Shown here piece by piece: positions 11,201-22,800 of a stretch of DNA of 64,000 bases; within the stretch, counting starts at the first letter, position 1, and each line of letters starts with the position of its first letter. The stretch comes from Lepidurus packardi (lineage: Eukaryota; Arthropoda; Branchiopoda; Notostraca; Triopsidae): assembly GCA_023053545.1 (NCBI GenBank), contig JAKZAN010000001.1, positions 6,096,565 to 6,160,564 on the forward strand, read 5' to 3'. The notes under the pieces are model-generated. The model saw only the letters and a program-made list of their open reading frames with translations. It did no database searches and was not told the DNA's origin. A program made the translations under genes and the position numbers.

Positions 11201-13098
11201 CTGCTTTGCGGATTAGCCAAGCTTGTGTTAACTGAGTAGTCAACAAAGGAATTGAGCAAAGTTGATGACGAAGAATCAGTAAGCTTTTCTACTGTAACGA
11301 GAAGTGTATTTTTGACACTCGAGCTATCAGTTAGATAAACGTGCTTCAAAGCGTCCATTCGCTTAGCTTCTAGTTTATAACTGTTCAAACGCTCCCAAAG
11401 AATTGATCTGCATGTCAATAAAAAAAATGTAAAAAAATGAAAAAAGTTAACTCATTAGGACTATACCTGGCCCGCAGCTTCATGTCGTTTCCACGATCAC
11501 CCAAATCGAACAATGTGTTGTAAGCATCTCCATACATCCCGTTTATGAACTGGTCCTTTCTAGCTTCAGTCCAGAGTGGTGCCAACAAATCGAAAAAGAG
11601 TGACAACTACAAACACCTGAAGATCATAAAAAAATATATTATTGCATAGTTGTTATACTTTCAGAGGTGGTGCACCGTTATCTTCGCCCAAATACGTGCA
11701 ACAGTCCAAAGGGTACGTAGTGTGCAGTTCGAGTAAAGTTTCAGCTACCGCGGAAGAGAGATACACCAAACCCCCTACTATGTTTCCATTGTCTTCGCCA
11801 TTTTCACCATAACTGATTTTCTGGACTATGTCGTTTTCATTGCAATGCACATTTCCGAGATGTGAATTTCCGCTTTCACTGCTAGGTACCGTTAGAAGCC
11901 AGGCGTCGGCTGCAAAGGATGACCAATCGAGAGGTTCTACCTAGAAATTATATGAAAATAACATTAACAATAAGCGAAAGTTGTAAATAATCATATACAG
12001 TGGTACCTCGACATACGAGTTTAATTCGTTCCGCAACCTTGCTCGTATCTTGAATTACTCGTATCTTGAAGCTAACTGATTCACTGACCGTGGTGGGCGG
12101 TGCCGCGCACGCGCGCTACCGGCCGACCTGCTAAACCGAACTCGTATCTCGAATTTCGCTCGTAACTCAAAGCAAAAAATCACTCGCTCGCCGGCTCGTA
12201 TCTCGAAAAACTCGTATGTTGGGGCACTCGTATGTCGAGGTACCACTGTACGTGTTTATAAACATACAATATATAATAAATAAACATATCATGAACAAAT
12301 ACAATTACGGAGCCTTGAAGAACCATGTCTGTACTAGCTACCCAGACACCCGGAGGGCTAGTATAAGCCAGCTGCGTAGAAATGTTTATTGTATTTTCAA
12401 AATTGGTAACAGGTCCTCCTGCCCGCTCTCTTACGGGTAAAAATGCATTTCCAGCTGGGAAATACCAATTGTTTCTTCCTTGATGGACGATTAATATTCG
12501 TGAATCCTTTAAAACGTCTGCGGTGACCTAATAAAAGTAAAGAAAGATAAGAAATGAGTAAATTATGCTTATTAGGGGTTTAGGTATGAATTACTGTTGT
12601 AAGAGACATGCGACTGCATAGTTTTTCAACTGCTACAACCAGGGCGTTAAGCGTAGCTCCTCCACTTCCCACCGTCCCTACGGGATCCTCGACTAGGATC
12701 AAGTGGCCGAAGTGGCCCAACTGCTTTTTCTTCTGTAGGAATTGTAGCTCTAATAATATAAAATTTAATAATTCAGTCAATGATAAAAAGTTAAACGAAA
12801 ATGGGGCAAATATGTAAAAGCAACGGAAAATAGCTGCAGGCCATAAACTGAACGAAAAGAAACTAAAAATCTCCGGTAGTGTGAATTTCTTTTTATAAAA
12901 CGGACTAATTAACATCATAATTGGTAAATAAGCATTTGGTATTTTCTTGTAATTAAATTAATTACTTTAATGTATTATAATTTGAAAGTTTATTTGCAGA
13001 GTAAAGCGGAATGTGAACCGTCACGTACCTAAGGTGAATGCATCGCACCAATCTTCCGTGGCATTCGTATGTGTTAAAACTAAAGCCGTCCATTCCAT
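8277..13098 (-). CDS. FCSK: L-fucose kinase (fucokinase)
   Basis: Phosphorylates L-fucose to fucose-1-phosphate in the GDP-fucose salvage pathway, in the cytosol. Sixteen exons: 13098-13029, 12749-12595, 12527-12309, 11940-11659, 11606-11467, 11407-11113, 11057-10856, 10807-10341, 10141-9830, 9764-9540, 9473-9324, 9161-8943, 8879-8780, 8709-8582, 8527-8432, 8366-8277. They sum to 3150 nt, 1049 residues (human about 1084). The N-terminal fucose-1-phosphate-binding part has [10 protein letters not shown] (about 51-60) and [11 protein letters not shown]. The C-terminal GHMP kinase part has [17 protein letters not shown], the ATP-loop [14 protein letters not shown] (about 804-817), [12 protein letters not shown] and CGAGGGGF (about 991-998). 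The intron between 10807 and 10856 is 48 nt, a multiple of three and stop-free. Intron 11941-12308 holds a mariner-like MITE, and intron 10142-10340 is a low-complexity run of AAATTTTC-like sequence. Head-to-head with mRpL10. Confidence 0.95.
11998..12248. mobile_element. Mariner-like MITE inside an FCSK intron
   Basis: A 251-bp element with terminal inverted repeats starting cagtggtacctcgacata and ending in its complement, flanked by TA on both sides (11996-11997 and 12249-12250), as expected for Tc1/mariner insertion. Its inside repeats the CTCGTATCTCGAA-type unit in both orientations. It has no coding capacity, so it would be moved in trans. Confidence 0.88.
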
Positions 13099-13497
13099 TT
13101 TGTTATTTTCGCTTGGCGAAAACCAACGCAAAATGACCCAACGTGTGCAGTACGACAATAACAAACACAAGACAAAATTCGGGCCAAACTAGCACACGGC
13201 TCTCGGCACCGATGCTAAATTGAAACCCGTCGAGTTAACTTCGCTTAACTCAGTTAATTTCGCTAGCCATAATGTGTTGTATAACCGTCATGATTAACTA
13301 AAGGTTGAACATATAGTTATAATGCATAAAATTATATATTTATTTGATCGAGCCCCGTTATTTATTAAATTACAATTTACTTCATCAAACCGTAAAATCA
13401 TTTGGACGGAGATTTCAGGTTGTTCCTTGAGCCTTGCATCGTTTGTCCTTCGCGTTTCGCATTTTGCGTACACTCTTAGTTTACAGCTGCCGAAAAC
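13099..13497. promoter_or_regulatory. Shared upstream region of FCSK and mRpL10
   Basis: 399 bp between divergent start codons. No open frame and no repeat of note; likely two 5' UTRs and a bidirectional promoter. Confidence 0.45.
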
Positions 13498-14437
13498 ATG
13501 AGTGATTTTCGTTTGCTTACGGGTAAACAATTAAAAATCTTGCGTACTTTAACAAGATCTTATGTCTAATCCTATTTTTACCTATTGTTTAGGCTTGTTG
13601 CGGCCATGTAGTCTTATGATAAACTCATGTCGAACGAGAACCAGACAAGTCAATATTCAAAGACCAGCACCTCCGCACTGGAAAAAGGCACGAATGCTCA
13701 AATTGGTCGAACCCATATATACCCAAGAGGATAAGCAACCTTTATATGCATCTTGCAGTAAATTTAATGTGGGAATTAAAACCGTTACGGAACAAGTATG
13801 CGTGACTTTTTTCGATTACAGACATACATTATTAATCCTTGCTATTCTATTTATTTTTAGCCTACACAGTATGAAAATGTCCTTGCTCGGGATTTATTAA
13901 ACAAGTTTAATAGTTCAAAGCTTATCGCCGTTTATCATATGAATTCGTCAACCTCCGAAGACTTGAACAAAGTGCGCTTTTTGCTTCACCCGCACAGGAT
14001 GAGATTTGAACAACGAGGCAGAAAAATTACCCGGCTTGCTTTGACATCAACTCCTTATGAACCCATACTCGACCTTTTTGAGGTTCACACCGGCTTTCTG
14101 TTTAGCAAAGAAGCTACAGTGCACAAGCTGTTCAAAGTGGATAAAAAAATGCCAACCTTAGTGCTTCTCGGTAATGTTTACCAAAGATAGGAATTTAAAT
14201 ATTTTATTGAGTTTTGGAATAGGTGGATACATTGATGGGGCACTTCTAAATCGGGAAAAACTACTATGGTATAGTCAATTGCCAGGCATTGATGCCGCTC
14301 GCAGCGAGTTATGCTCGATATTAGGAGCCGCCGCCTCTAGATTATCTCAGAATCTTTCTTACCACCAAGAGACTTTAGCCCGTTCTTTAGAACAGCATTC
14401 CAGACACCTAGAAGGCAAGGCTGAAGGAAAGGAGTAA
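13498..14437 (+). CDS. MRPL10: Mitochondrial ribosomal protein L10 (uL10m)
   Basis: Component of the mitochondrial large ribosomal subunit stalk base. Exons: 13498-13522, 13593-13795, 13861-14170, 14223-14437, summing to 753 nt (250 residues, similar to metazoan uL10m). The N-terminus (MSDFRLLTGLLRPCS, then basic) suits a mitochondrial import signal. The body has the L10-type region AVYHMNSS and FLLHPHRMRFEQRG, and TLVLLGGYIDGALLNREKL, which corresponds to the conserved LLGGxIDD segment. The C-terminus is a helix (LCSILGAAASRLSQNL). A poly(A) signal lies at 14493-14498. It is head-to-head with FCSK and tail-to-tail with the Mohawk-like gene. Confidence 0.88.
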
Positions 14438-14492
14438 TTTCATATTTTTTTTACTAAAACCCATGAGTGAAGCTAAAGGTGCATAGTATTGC

Positions 14493-14498
14493 AATAAA
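14493..14498 (+). terminator. Poly(A) signal of mRpL10
   Basis: AATAAA 56 nt after the stop codon of the uL10m gene. Confidence 0.6.
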
Positions 14499-14700
14499 AA
14501 GCAAAAATAAGGCTATTGGGCCACTTAAAAAAACAACAAGAAAACACGATTTATGACTGCCAAACAGCTCGATTATGATTTGTGGACAGCAACATACAAG
14601 CTCGTATGAAACATATTAGACTAGGTGGCACTCAACCAGCAATTTGCAGCAATGCAAGCGTGCAAAGAAAAAAAAGCATACATGCCTTAAAAATTTACAG

Positions 14701-15571
14701 TTATGATTGAATCGGGTTTGAAATGTGTTCGGTAGTGGGGTATCCTTTCTCGCTAAGATAGCGGTCGATAATCGTGGATTTGAACTTGTGCGGATTAATG
14801 CGTGGCCGTTTTTCCGTAATCTTGATCTCTGGATGCGCCCCCGAAATAGTACTGAAATCGGGATGGATCTTAGATGAATTCTTGCTGGAATCAGTCATTT
14901 CTACTTTGCGTTTCCGACCTACTCAGTCACAGTTTACATAAAGATACGCTCCAATGGGGCTGTTTACCTGTTTGAGAAGTCGTATTGCTTTGTGCCGCTT
15001 GTTTTATCTTGTATTCGCAGTCGATGCGGTCACTTTTGTCTTCTACCGTGCTGGGGTCTGTGTAACTAAGCTTTAGTCTTCGTCGAGCGTTTGCGAACCA
15101 ATTAGTAAGCTATAAAGAACCATACAATTAAAAACCCTCTTACGAGAACAAGTTTGGCTTTTTGCGTTGCTGGGGGTAGGAAGTCTTCCACTTAGCATGT
15201 TGGGGCTAAGCAATAGATTGGCTCGTGCTGGCACCGACAACTATGCCTTTGTATTTCGTGATTTTGTGCTGTAAAACTTACGTGAGCTATCGTCATGTGA
15301 CCTTTTTCCGCCAAGCGTAGTTTTTCATCGTAACTCGGGTAAGGAAAACGACTGTGTTGCTCTAACCATGCCTGCAAGGGTTGGAATCTTCCTTCGATGT
15401 CTCGCCGTCGTTCACGGGGTTTCCCTAGCACGTAATGCCTTTAGGAACAAAAGGAAATAATTAACCTGCTTTTGTCTGTCTACTAAAAACTGATTGTCAC
15501 TTTTCGTGGCGCTTTCGTAAGAAATGTGTCGAAGAACAAGAAGATAAAGTTGAAGCACTGCTCTGCTCCAT
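14701..15571 (-). CDS. MKX: Mohawk-like TALE homeodomain protein
   Basis: Probable orthologue of Mohawk, an Iroquois-related TALE homeobox repressor of tendon and muscle fate in vertebrates. Exons: 15571-15501, 15438-15282, 15109-14968, 14918-14701, summing to 588 nt (195 residues; the human protein is about 350). The homeodomain spans about residues 29-90: the three-residue loop extension gives FPYP, and helix 3 is LTNWFANARRRLK, with the Ala-Asn of the Iroquois/Mohawk group. The C-terminal HKFKSTIIDRYLSE resembles the Mohawk repressor motif and argues against an Iroquois gene, as does the absence of an IRO box. The start follows an in-frame stop. The central region between the homeodomain and the C-terminal motif is much shorter than in vertebrates. 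Head-to-head with WAC. Confidence 0.78.
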
Positions 15572-15968
15572 CAGTTGTACTAACGCTTTGTTAAAAGTGT
15601 TCGACTAACACAACCCAAGCTCATGGGGGTAATTATACTGCGGCTTGTGCTCGCAGTTCGTGGTAGGGGGTCGATGAGAGTGGGGAAGCTTAATAGTGTT
15701 GTAAAAACAGGAACCGAGCCACTGGCCCTAGACGAAGCTTCTCATTTGTTGTCCCTCTTTAATTCTGGAACGTAGCGAGAACTACGTACGCACGTCTCAA
15801 ATGGCGATGAGTGAGCATTTTGAATATGGAACAAAATCGCGCTATTGTCCAAACTGGTGCTGCCCCTGCCACCAAGCGGTCGAAGAAGTTAATAGTGACT
15901 TGACGTTCATCGAAGGAAGAAGGGGCTGACGACCCAGCCTTTATTTCTTCCTTCTGTACTCGGTATTA
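15572..15968. promoter_or_regulatory. Shared upstream region of MKX-like gene and WAC
   Basis: 397 bp between divergent start codons. A short open reading from 15838 was noted but lacks coding support; otherwise it is probably two promoters and 5' UTRs. Confidence 0.4.
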
Positions 15969-18900
15969 ATGGTGATGCATGCAAGGAAACCCCGAGTCGA
16001 AGATGGGTAGGTTTTGATGCCATGCCATATGTGCAAAAATTGTGGGGTTTGTTTGGATTAGGACAATTAAAATTAACTTGCTTGTTTGTCGGCTCATTTG
16101 TCTACTTGGACTTGTCCGCCATGTTTGTTTGGGGGGTTTGGCTTATCCATGGACAAGCTCAAGTATTGACCTATTTTGGGGGAATTATTTGCTAGTTTTA
16201 CATATATAAAACCTAATCTGGTTCGTTTTTCATTGCAGGTACTTTGATAGGCACCAGTCCCATCCATACCAGGTAGAGTAGATACTTTCTATCTTATTTT
16301 TTCGTTGTTGTGGTATAAGAAAGTCTTCTTCCTTCTTTAACTTATTCTCTTGGGATTTAGATTGATAACCTGAACCTTGCTTTCATTAAATTAAAGTCTT
16401 CGATAAAAAATGCAAACAAATTTCCTACAATAAACTCTTATATAAAGGAAAGGTTTGAGTGCAGTAGTACTAGAGGATAGCGTTCAAGTCACCTGGAGGC
16501 AGTAGTAGTAAATAATGTTGCAAACTAATGATTCCTTTCTTGTACATTCATAGTCCGGATCCAAGTATGCACCAGGAAGTAAAAGCTCCTATAGCGATCG
16601 TTACAGCAATGATAGAGTACGCGAGTCGCCTAGCAGCAACATCAATGGAGGCTCTCAACCTTCCCACCGCTCAGACAGTCCCGATTCTAGGTCGCAGAGT
16701 CCTCGCGAACGACCTGACCGCCCACATAGCCAGTCCCAACAGCTTCACAAGGCATCCTACGCACAGAGGATGCGAGATAAAGAAAGAGACCGAGATCGTG
16801 AAGGAAGGGACTACAAAACTAGAGAAAAAGATAGAGGTACCAACTCTAAAAACAATTTAACTTTGTGTGACTTGTACATTTCCTCTCACAGATGATACTC
16901 GTTCGCCCAAAGAGAGGCCGTTTAGAGAGGCTCGCGATACAGAACGGCGTACCAATCATGATCGATCTGGTGAGGTTAGTACAAGTCACATTTCACTTGC
17001 GCTAAAAGTATTTAATGTTGTTCCAAATTTAGGACCGCGAGAGGGACAAAGATAAAGAACGGGAAAAGGTTGTGCGTGTCGGAGATTGGACAGAACACGT
17101 CAGTTCGTCGGGAAAGAAATACTACTACCATTGCAAAACAGAAGTGTCTCAGTGGGAAAAACCTCGCGAGTGGCTCGAATACGAGCGCGAGCGAGAAACT
17201 CGCGAAAACAGAGACCGCGATAGGGACCGTGGCTCCATTCAGAGCCGTGTTCGCGACCGAGAGCGTGACCGCGATCGTGAACGCGACCGTGACGCCCGCG
17301 ATCGAGATCGCGATCGCGACAGGCTGTCCTCCCAGTCGCAAAGCGGCGGAACAGACAGACCCGAACGTGAGCGAGAGCGCCCCAGAATATCATCCTCGAG
17401 TACCAGTGTGCATAATGATCAACGACATTCCAATCACAGTAACCACAGCCGTTTGCCGAGTACTTTGGGCGTGGATCTCAGGGAAGCTGCCAGGAATGCA
17501 CATGAAAAAGAAAAGACTTTCAGGAGGCAAAGTTACGGTACGTCTCTCAACCTCTCGAAGCGTTCTTTCTTCTTTTTTAGCAGACTTTGTACTCTAAAAT
17601 TTATAGATTTTAATACTAGCAATAATACTTCAATACTTATTTAGTACTTATTTTAATACTTATTTTAATATTTATTTTAATACATATTTTAATACATATT
17701 TTATACGTATTTAATAGTCATATTATTCTTACTTTAATGCTTATTTTAATAATTTAATGATTGTAATACCTATAATCGGACTTCTATAGAAAATAATTTG
17801 AATATTGATGACATTTTCTGATTTAAAATAAATTTTTTAGACCGGGCCGAATTGGACGTCTCTCCATCTGGGAGCACGCCCACTTCAGAAGCTTCGGGAC
17901 CCTTGACAATCCCGTCTACCACTCCTTCTACTCCCACCGCTTCTCTGCTAACCCAGTCGTTGCCCGGTCCTTCATCTTCCTCCATTCCTTTGGCCAATGC
18001 CCTTCCCCGTTTGTTGTCCCACCCTCCAGCCACGCCTACATCCCAGTCGTCCCAATCCCAACCCGTGACGGTTAAACTGGGTCCGTCTTCAGGCTCAAGC
18101 CATGGTACCCAAGCTGTCGCATCTCCGTCAGGTTTACCGGGTTTCAGTTCGCCGTCTACAGCCGTTTCCTTGGCCTCTTTGCCCCAATTTTTGTCAAGTT
18201 CAGGCTCCAACAACTTGTCTCGGCTGGCGAATAATTTCGCCATGGGAGGGTATGTTGGTCTCTCGTCTTTACATGGACTCGAGCGAACGGACCTTTCGGC
18301 CCAAGAAGCCTTGCATACTTTACAAACTGCCTTGTTATTGACATCGCAAGCGGCTGCGGCGGCGGGCACCGGAGTCAATATAGGCGTGGTTGCCAATGGA
18401 GCTATCACTGGCCAATCTTCCCTGCAAGTGGACATAGAGTCCCAAGATGGGGGAAGAGGACCGCCTACGCCAACTCATTCAGAGCGACATGATACTAGAC
18501 TTGAGGCTATGGAGCTCCGGCGAGGTAATGAACATACTCGTTATTACGTTAATTTGTGTTTCGTAATATTATTGAGAATTTTTGTGTTTGGGTTACGTAG
18601 CCAATTCCGGGTCTAGTTTAAGCTCGCTTTCTGCCGCTTCCGTAGGACTGCGACCATCTGTCACCTCCTTGACGTTAACACCGAGTTTAGCTTCTCATTT
18701 TCGTCCCGATTTGGCCTCTCATGTTACAGGTTGGCCAGCTGAGCAAATTGAAAAACAGGTAGGAACATATTGGATACTTTGCTGTTGAGGCCACCGTGCA
18801 CTGCAAGTAGTTGATTTTTTGAAATCAAAAGATGGAATTGATACCCCTATATCATGAGAACAACACGTTCTCCGGATTTCGTGACAAACGTATGTACTGT

Positions 18901-19873
18901 ATCCCGCTGTCAGAAATGACACTGATATGTCACAAGTTTGAAAGTTACACTTGTATGTTACTTTCGATTTTTTTCAGCTAATGGAGTGAAAGAAAGTGCA
19001 AGTTTTATCGATTCTGATCTTTGAAAGTTAATGAGAATCGTTAAGCTAACCTAACCTATGTTAACCTAATGCATTTCAAATCTAACTACCAATCTTCAAC
19101 TCGAGGGACACCTGTTCGTCATCCTTTTTCCGGAGAACCTTTTGCAATAATATGACACATTGTCATTCTTATCCCCTGGTTCTCAAATTGGAAAATCTGC
19201 TCCATGAAAATTATGCAATTTCAAACAAAAACTTAAAACAGAAATTTAAAAGACATTAAACGATATAATTGAAAAATATCTGTTAAATATCTTAATAAAA
19301 TGTATCTTAAAAGGCTACGGCGAATGATTTAGATGTATGATTTATTTAAACTTATTTAAGTTATGAAAATTTTAGATAAATCATATATTTAAATCTTTTG
19401 ATGCAAGGCTTTAAGATATATTTAATAAAAAAATAATTTCTCTCCTATGTTGTTAAAGTTCTGTTCATTTTTTGTTTCGAGTTGCATAATTTTCATGAAA
19501 TAGGAGTACGACATCAGTGGCGTCTTTTGATAAAATAAAAAGATCAACTACGTGTCCTTACTGCTTTGAAACTATGAATCTAGCTTTGAATCTTTCTTTT
19601 GTAGTGTCAGAAAATTGCGGAGGAAGTTCAGACCTTGGGCAATCTGCATAATACCAAAATATCCGCCGATTTGAAGATGGCACGTTCGTTAGTACGAGTA
19701 GCTGATATCCAGGCCACGCTTCAGGAACAAAGGTAAGCGTTACGGATTTCTCTAGTTACCTTTTCTAACGGTATATCTGTTTGGATCTTTACAGGATTTT
19801 GTTTCTGCGACAGCAGATTAAAGAACTGGAAGGGATGAAAACCCAAAATTCCTTTATGTCGTCTGATGGGTAA
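15969..19873 (+). CDS. WAC: WW domain-containing adaptor with coiled coil (WAC)
   Basis: WAC is a nuclear adaptor that recruits the RNF20/40 complex for histone H2B ubiquitination and also acts in mTORC1 and autophagy regulation. Exons: 15969-16006, 16239-16272, 16554-16836, 16892-16974, 17033-17537, 17841-18524, 18601-18758, 19605-19732, 19795-19873, summing to 1992 nt (663 residues). The start MVMHARK matches the family N-terminus. The WW domain lies at about 163-193 ([16 protein letters not shown], then [12 protein letters not shown]), followed by a highly charged RE/RD-repeat tract and a Ser/Pro/Thr-rich middle. The conserved C-terminal block starts at LTPSLASHF and [10 protein letters not shown] and ends as a coiled coil ([19 protein letters not shown]). 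The intron 18759-19604 contains a TTAGG-bearing inverted-repeat element. Confidence 0.95.
17637..17760. repeat. AT-rich minisatellite in a WAC intron
   Basis: Degenerate tandem copies of a 12-14-bp unit, roughly acttattttaat, within the intron between the WW-domain exon and the Ser/Pro-rich exon. Confidence 0.7.
18861..19203. mobile_element. TTAGG-bearing inverted-repeat element, copy A
   Basis: A roughly 343-bp non-coding element in a WAC intron. It aligns by eye from end to end with the element at 58115-58791: the same start (caacacgttctccggattt), the same TTCAGCTA(A/G)TGGAGTGAAAG block, GAGAATCGTTAAGCTAACC leading into a short CTAACC tract, then TCTAACTACCA and a similar 3' end that is a degraded inverted copy of the 5' end. 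Here the CCTAA-like tract is only about 40 bp. Confidence 0.75.
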
Positions 19874-22800
19874 AAAAAGAAACATTAGATATAAACCGGA
19901 AGCCAGCTTTAGCTCTGCAGACTTGTGTGGATTTTTTTCCCTTCTTTCGTTGTTTTTTGTATTTTTAATTATGTTTTTTCCTTTCGACACGGGACCGTTA
20001 CGGTTTTTATCTAGTATTTTGCAAATCTTCAAGTATGGCGTACATTTTGTGAAGCATGGAACCCTTCAAGGCGCTTGGCACTATTGCAAAGCCGAGAATG
20101 AACTTCTATTTCACGTCTTTATTGGGATCCTTGTGTGAGACAGTAAAAAAAAATCATTGTCTTTGTTTTTCTTTTTTTTGGTCCTTCCTCATTCGTTTCA
20201 TAGTTGTATGAGCGAGCATATTTCAACGAGACGAAAGGCCATTAAATTATTTTTAGCTTTGACTTCCGAACCAAATCGAGTGATAGAGCTGAATATTAAC
20301 AGGACGAAGTTCATCAATTTGACAGACGTTCGTGTAAAGCAAAAGTTTTAGCCATTCTAGCTATGCGAGGGTGGATTTTGGGGAGAAAACTAAGACGGTG
20401 TAAGATTAGTGATTTAACTATGAACTTGTTTCTTCTTTTCTTTCTTCAAGCCACTTTTTTATTTGAGTTTTGATCCTTTACACATTTCGGACTGGACTAA
20501 TTTCATCATTGTGACGGATGAAAGATCAGGGGAAAAGTATGTTTGGCTCCTATTTTTGCTATTTTGTCAACAACAAATGGTCTTGCCATACAAAAGGTGG
20601 CGAATCCTTTTTCTTTTCGAATCTTTTAGTTCGTATACGCTTCTTTGAATTTTTCTTCGCTTTCAAGAGCAACAGTAGGTTCTTTGTGAGCCAAATTGTA
20701 TGGGAAACGTTCAAGTTACCCCCGATGATCACAATTTGACGTTTTGCAATCATGCAAGGCATGCATTCTACCGGGAATTAACATTTTTTTTTTTTTTATG
20801 CATCTTTCTTTGGTGGCGGTTTTTGTTCGTATTTTCGTTGAGAGAAATTAAGGTTGGCGACACGTATGTGTGGTTAACATGTGCGATTTGCTATATAAAA
20901 AATAACCATTTTAGTGAGTTAAAACGGATTCTACTTGCTTTGTGGAAGAACAAATTCACAGAGACAAAAGGTAAATAGTATTATAAGAATTGACCCCGGA
21001 TTTCTATTCAGGAAAAAAACTTGAAACTGTTCATATTTCTTCGTCTAAAGCTTGACCAGATTTACTATTGGTAGCTCCTTACTTCGCGTCGGTTCATGGC
21101 GCTAGTGTCCTCCAAAGTGCAACTCACTACTTTAATGTTTTTTAGTGTTACTATTGGTTAGGTTAGGTTACATAAAGTTTGGTTAGGTTAGGTTACATAA
21201 AGTTTGGTTAGGCTAGGTTACGTTAAGCTACGTTAGGTTCAGGGACTTTATGAGAAGCTTTTTGTCGTTGCACATTTTTAGGGGAACAGCAGCGCCACGA
21301 GCCAACGCGGACGTACCTATTCCCATCCGAAGTGCAACTCGATAACTTCACGTTCTTTGAGTGTTACTATTGGTTAGGTTCGGTTTTGTTAGATTCAGGG
21401 ATTTTCTGAAAAGCATTTTAATTTTTTTTTTCTGAGAAGCATTTTTCGTTGCACTTTGGAGGGAACAGCAGCGCCATGAGTCGACGCGGACTTGACATTT
21501 ACAGTAGTATTAGATAAGGTATTCATCCCTATAAGGAGCGAATTCTTAGAATCTTAGAAGCGAATTGATTTACCCCAAGATTTGCGGATTTACCTTTAAG
21601 GCGGAAACTAAGATCGACAGGAAGCAACATTAGAGCAGAACAGTTCCTTTCCAAAAGACATGGGCTACCATGCCTGTAATAGCTCCCTGCAATGTGAACT
21701 TTGTTTACTGTACCAGGTTTACAATGGCAATTTAAAGTAGTCTTCGATCAATCGGCATTTAATCTTCAACAGGGCCTGTTTTTTAGACCGTTACTGAATT
21801 AGTAAAGTGAAAAGAAGTGGGGACGTTCGGGTTCAGGTTCCGGTTCTATTCTAGCTAGCGCTGTGTTTATTTAACCTTGGTTTGTTCATCACTTGCGGGG
21901 AGCTTTTGTTTAGGATTTGGGGGATCGTTAGGTGTTTAAGAGAAACGAGTGAACACTTCCGCTCGACGGTCAGTCAGCGCAGACCGTTATCGCAGTTTAT
22001 CCTAGCCAAAAATAATGGAACAGTGTTTGAGGGGTAAGACCACGTCCCTCGTGACGATGCGTTTGACCTATAAAAGTCTGCCTCGTTTTTTTCAGATTTC
22101 CTTGCCTTTTTTTCATCTCGGTGAAGGAAAATACGAAACGATTTCGAATGGGCATTCCATCGATCCCAATCGTCGCATTTTCATTGAAGCTGGATTGCAT
22201 CGGATGTGGTGGAATGTAGTGCAAACTAAGGCTTTATTTTAAACGAGTCGTAAAGTCTTTGTTACGTCCTTACGTCGAATTACCTCTGAGAGCATCATGC
22301 TAGCATATTTTTTGGCATTAGAGTTTAACCGCAAAACAAACTGTGTACTTGAACGATTCTCTCGTCAGGCGACAGGCTTGAGTACTCTTGCTTCAGATTA
22401 CTATGCAAAATTATAACCCTACCGCTCTTACAGGTGACCACAACATGGCTCAGTGGTTTTGTACTGTAGTTGTAATTTAAAAAAACAAAAACAAGTACAG
22501 TGGTAGCAAGTTATGTCTTATTTTACGAGTCCTTTCTCTGCGTGACCGCCTTAGAAACCTGTGGACTAGCCCGCCTCTTTTCCTTCGTTCCTATGTCAGT
22601 AATCCCGCAGTCTACCGAAGTTCCTAGTGTCCCATGCAGTTCAGTCAGCAACTGGTTGGCATTTGTCTGCTTTTCGTTTTTGTTTTGGCAAGGGACACAG
22701 ACTCGGGTTCGGAAAGCACGTTATAAGTGCTTGGGTGTCTGCACCTGCGAACTAAATCCGCCATTTGTATGTGACCCAGAGAGACAATCAGTGCGGTTTG

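Noticed and set aside
15838..15897. Short plus-strand reading starting MEQNRAIVQTGAAPATKRSK upstream of WAC
   Set aside because: It stops after about 25 codons, has no donor, and the start MVMHARK at 15969 matches the WAC family; at most an upstream reading frame in the leader.
17770..18435. 221-codon minus-strand reading
   Set aside because: Antisense shadow of the Ser/Pro-rich WAC exon, which is supported by splice phases and C-terminal homology.
22016..22242. 75-codon reading with a nearby GTAAGA donor
   Set aside because: Splicing from this donor to the exon at 23896 leads to an early stop, and the encoded sequence has no recognisable feature.
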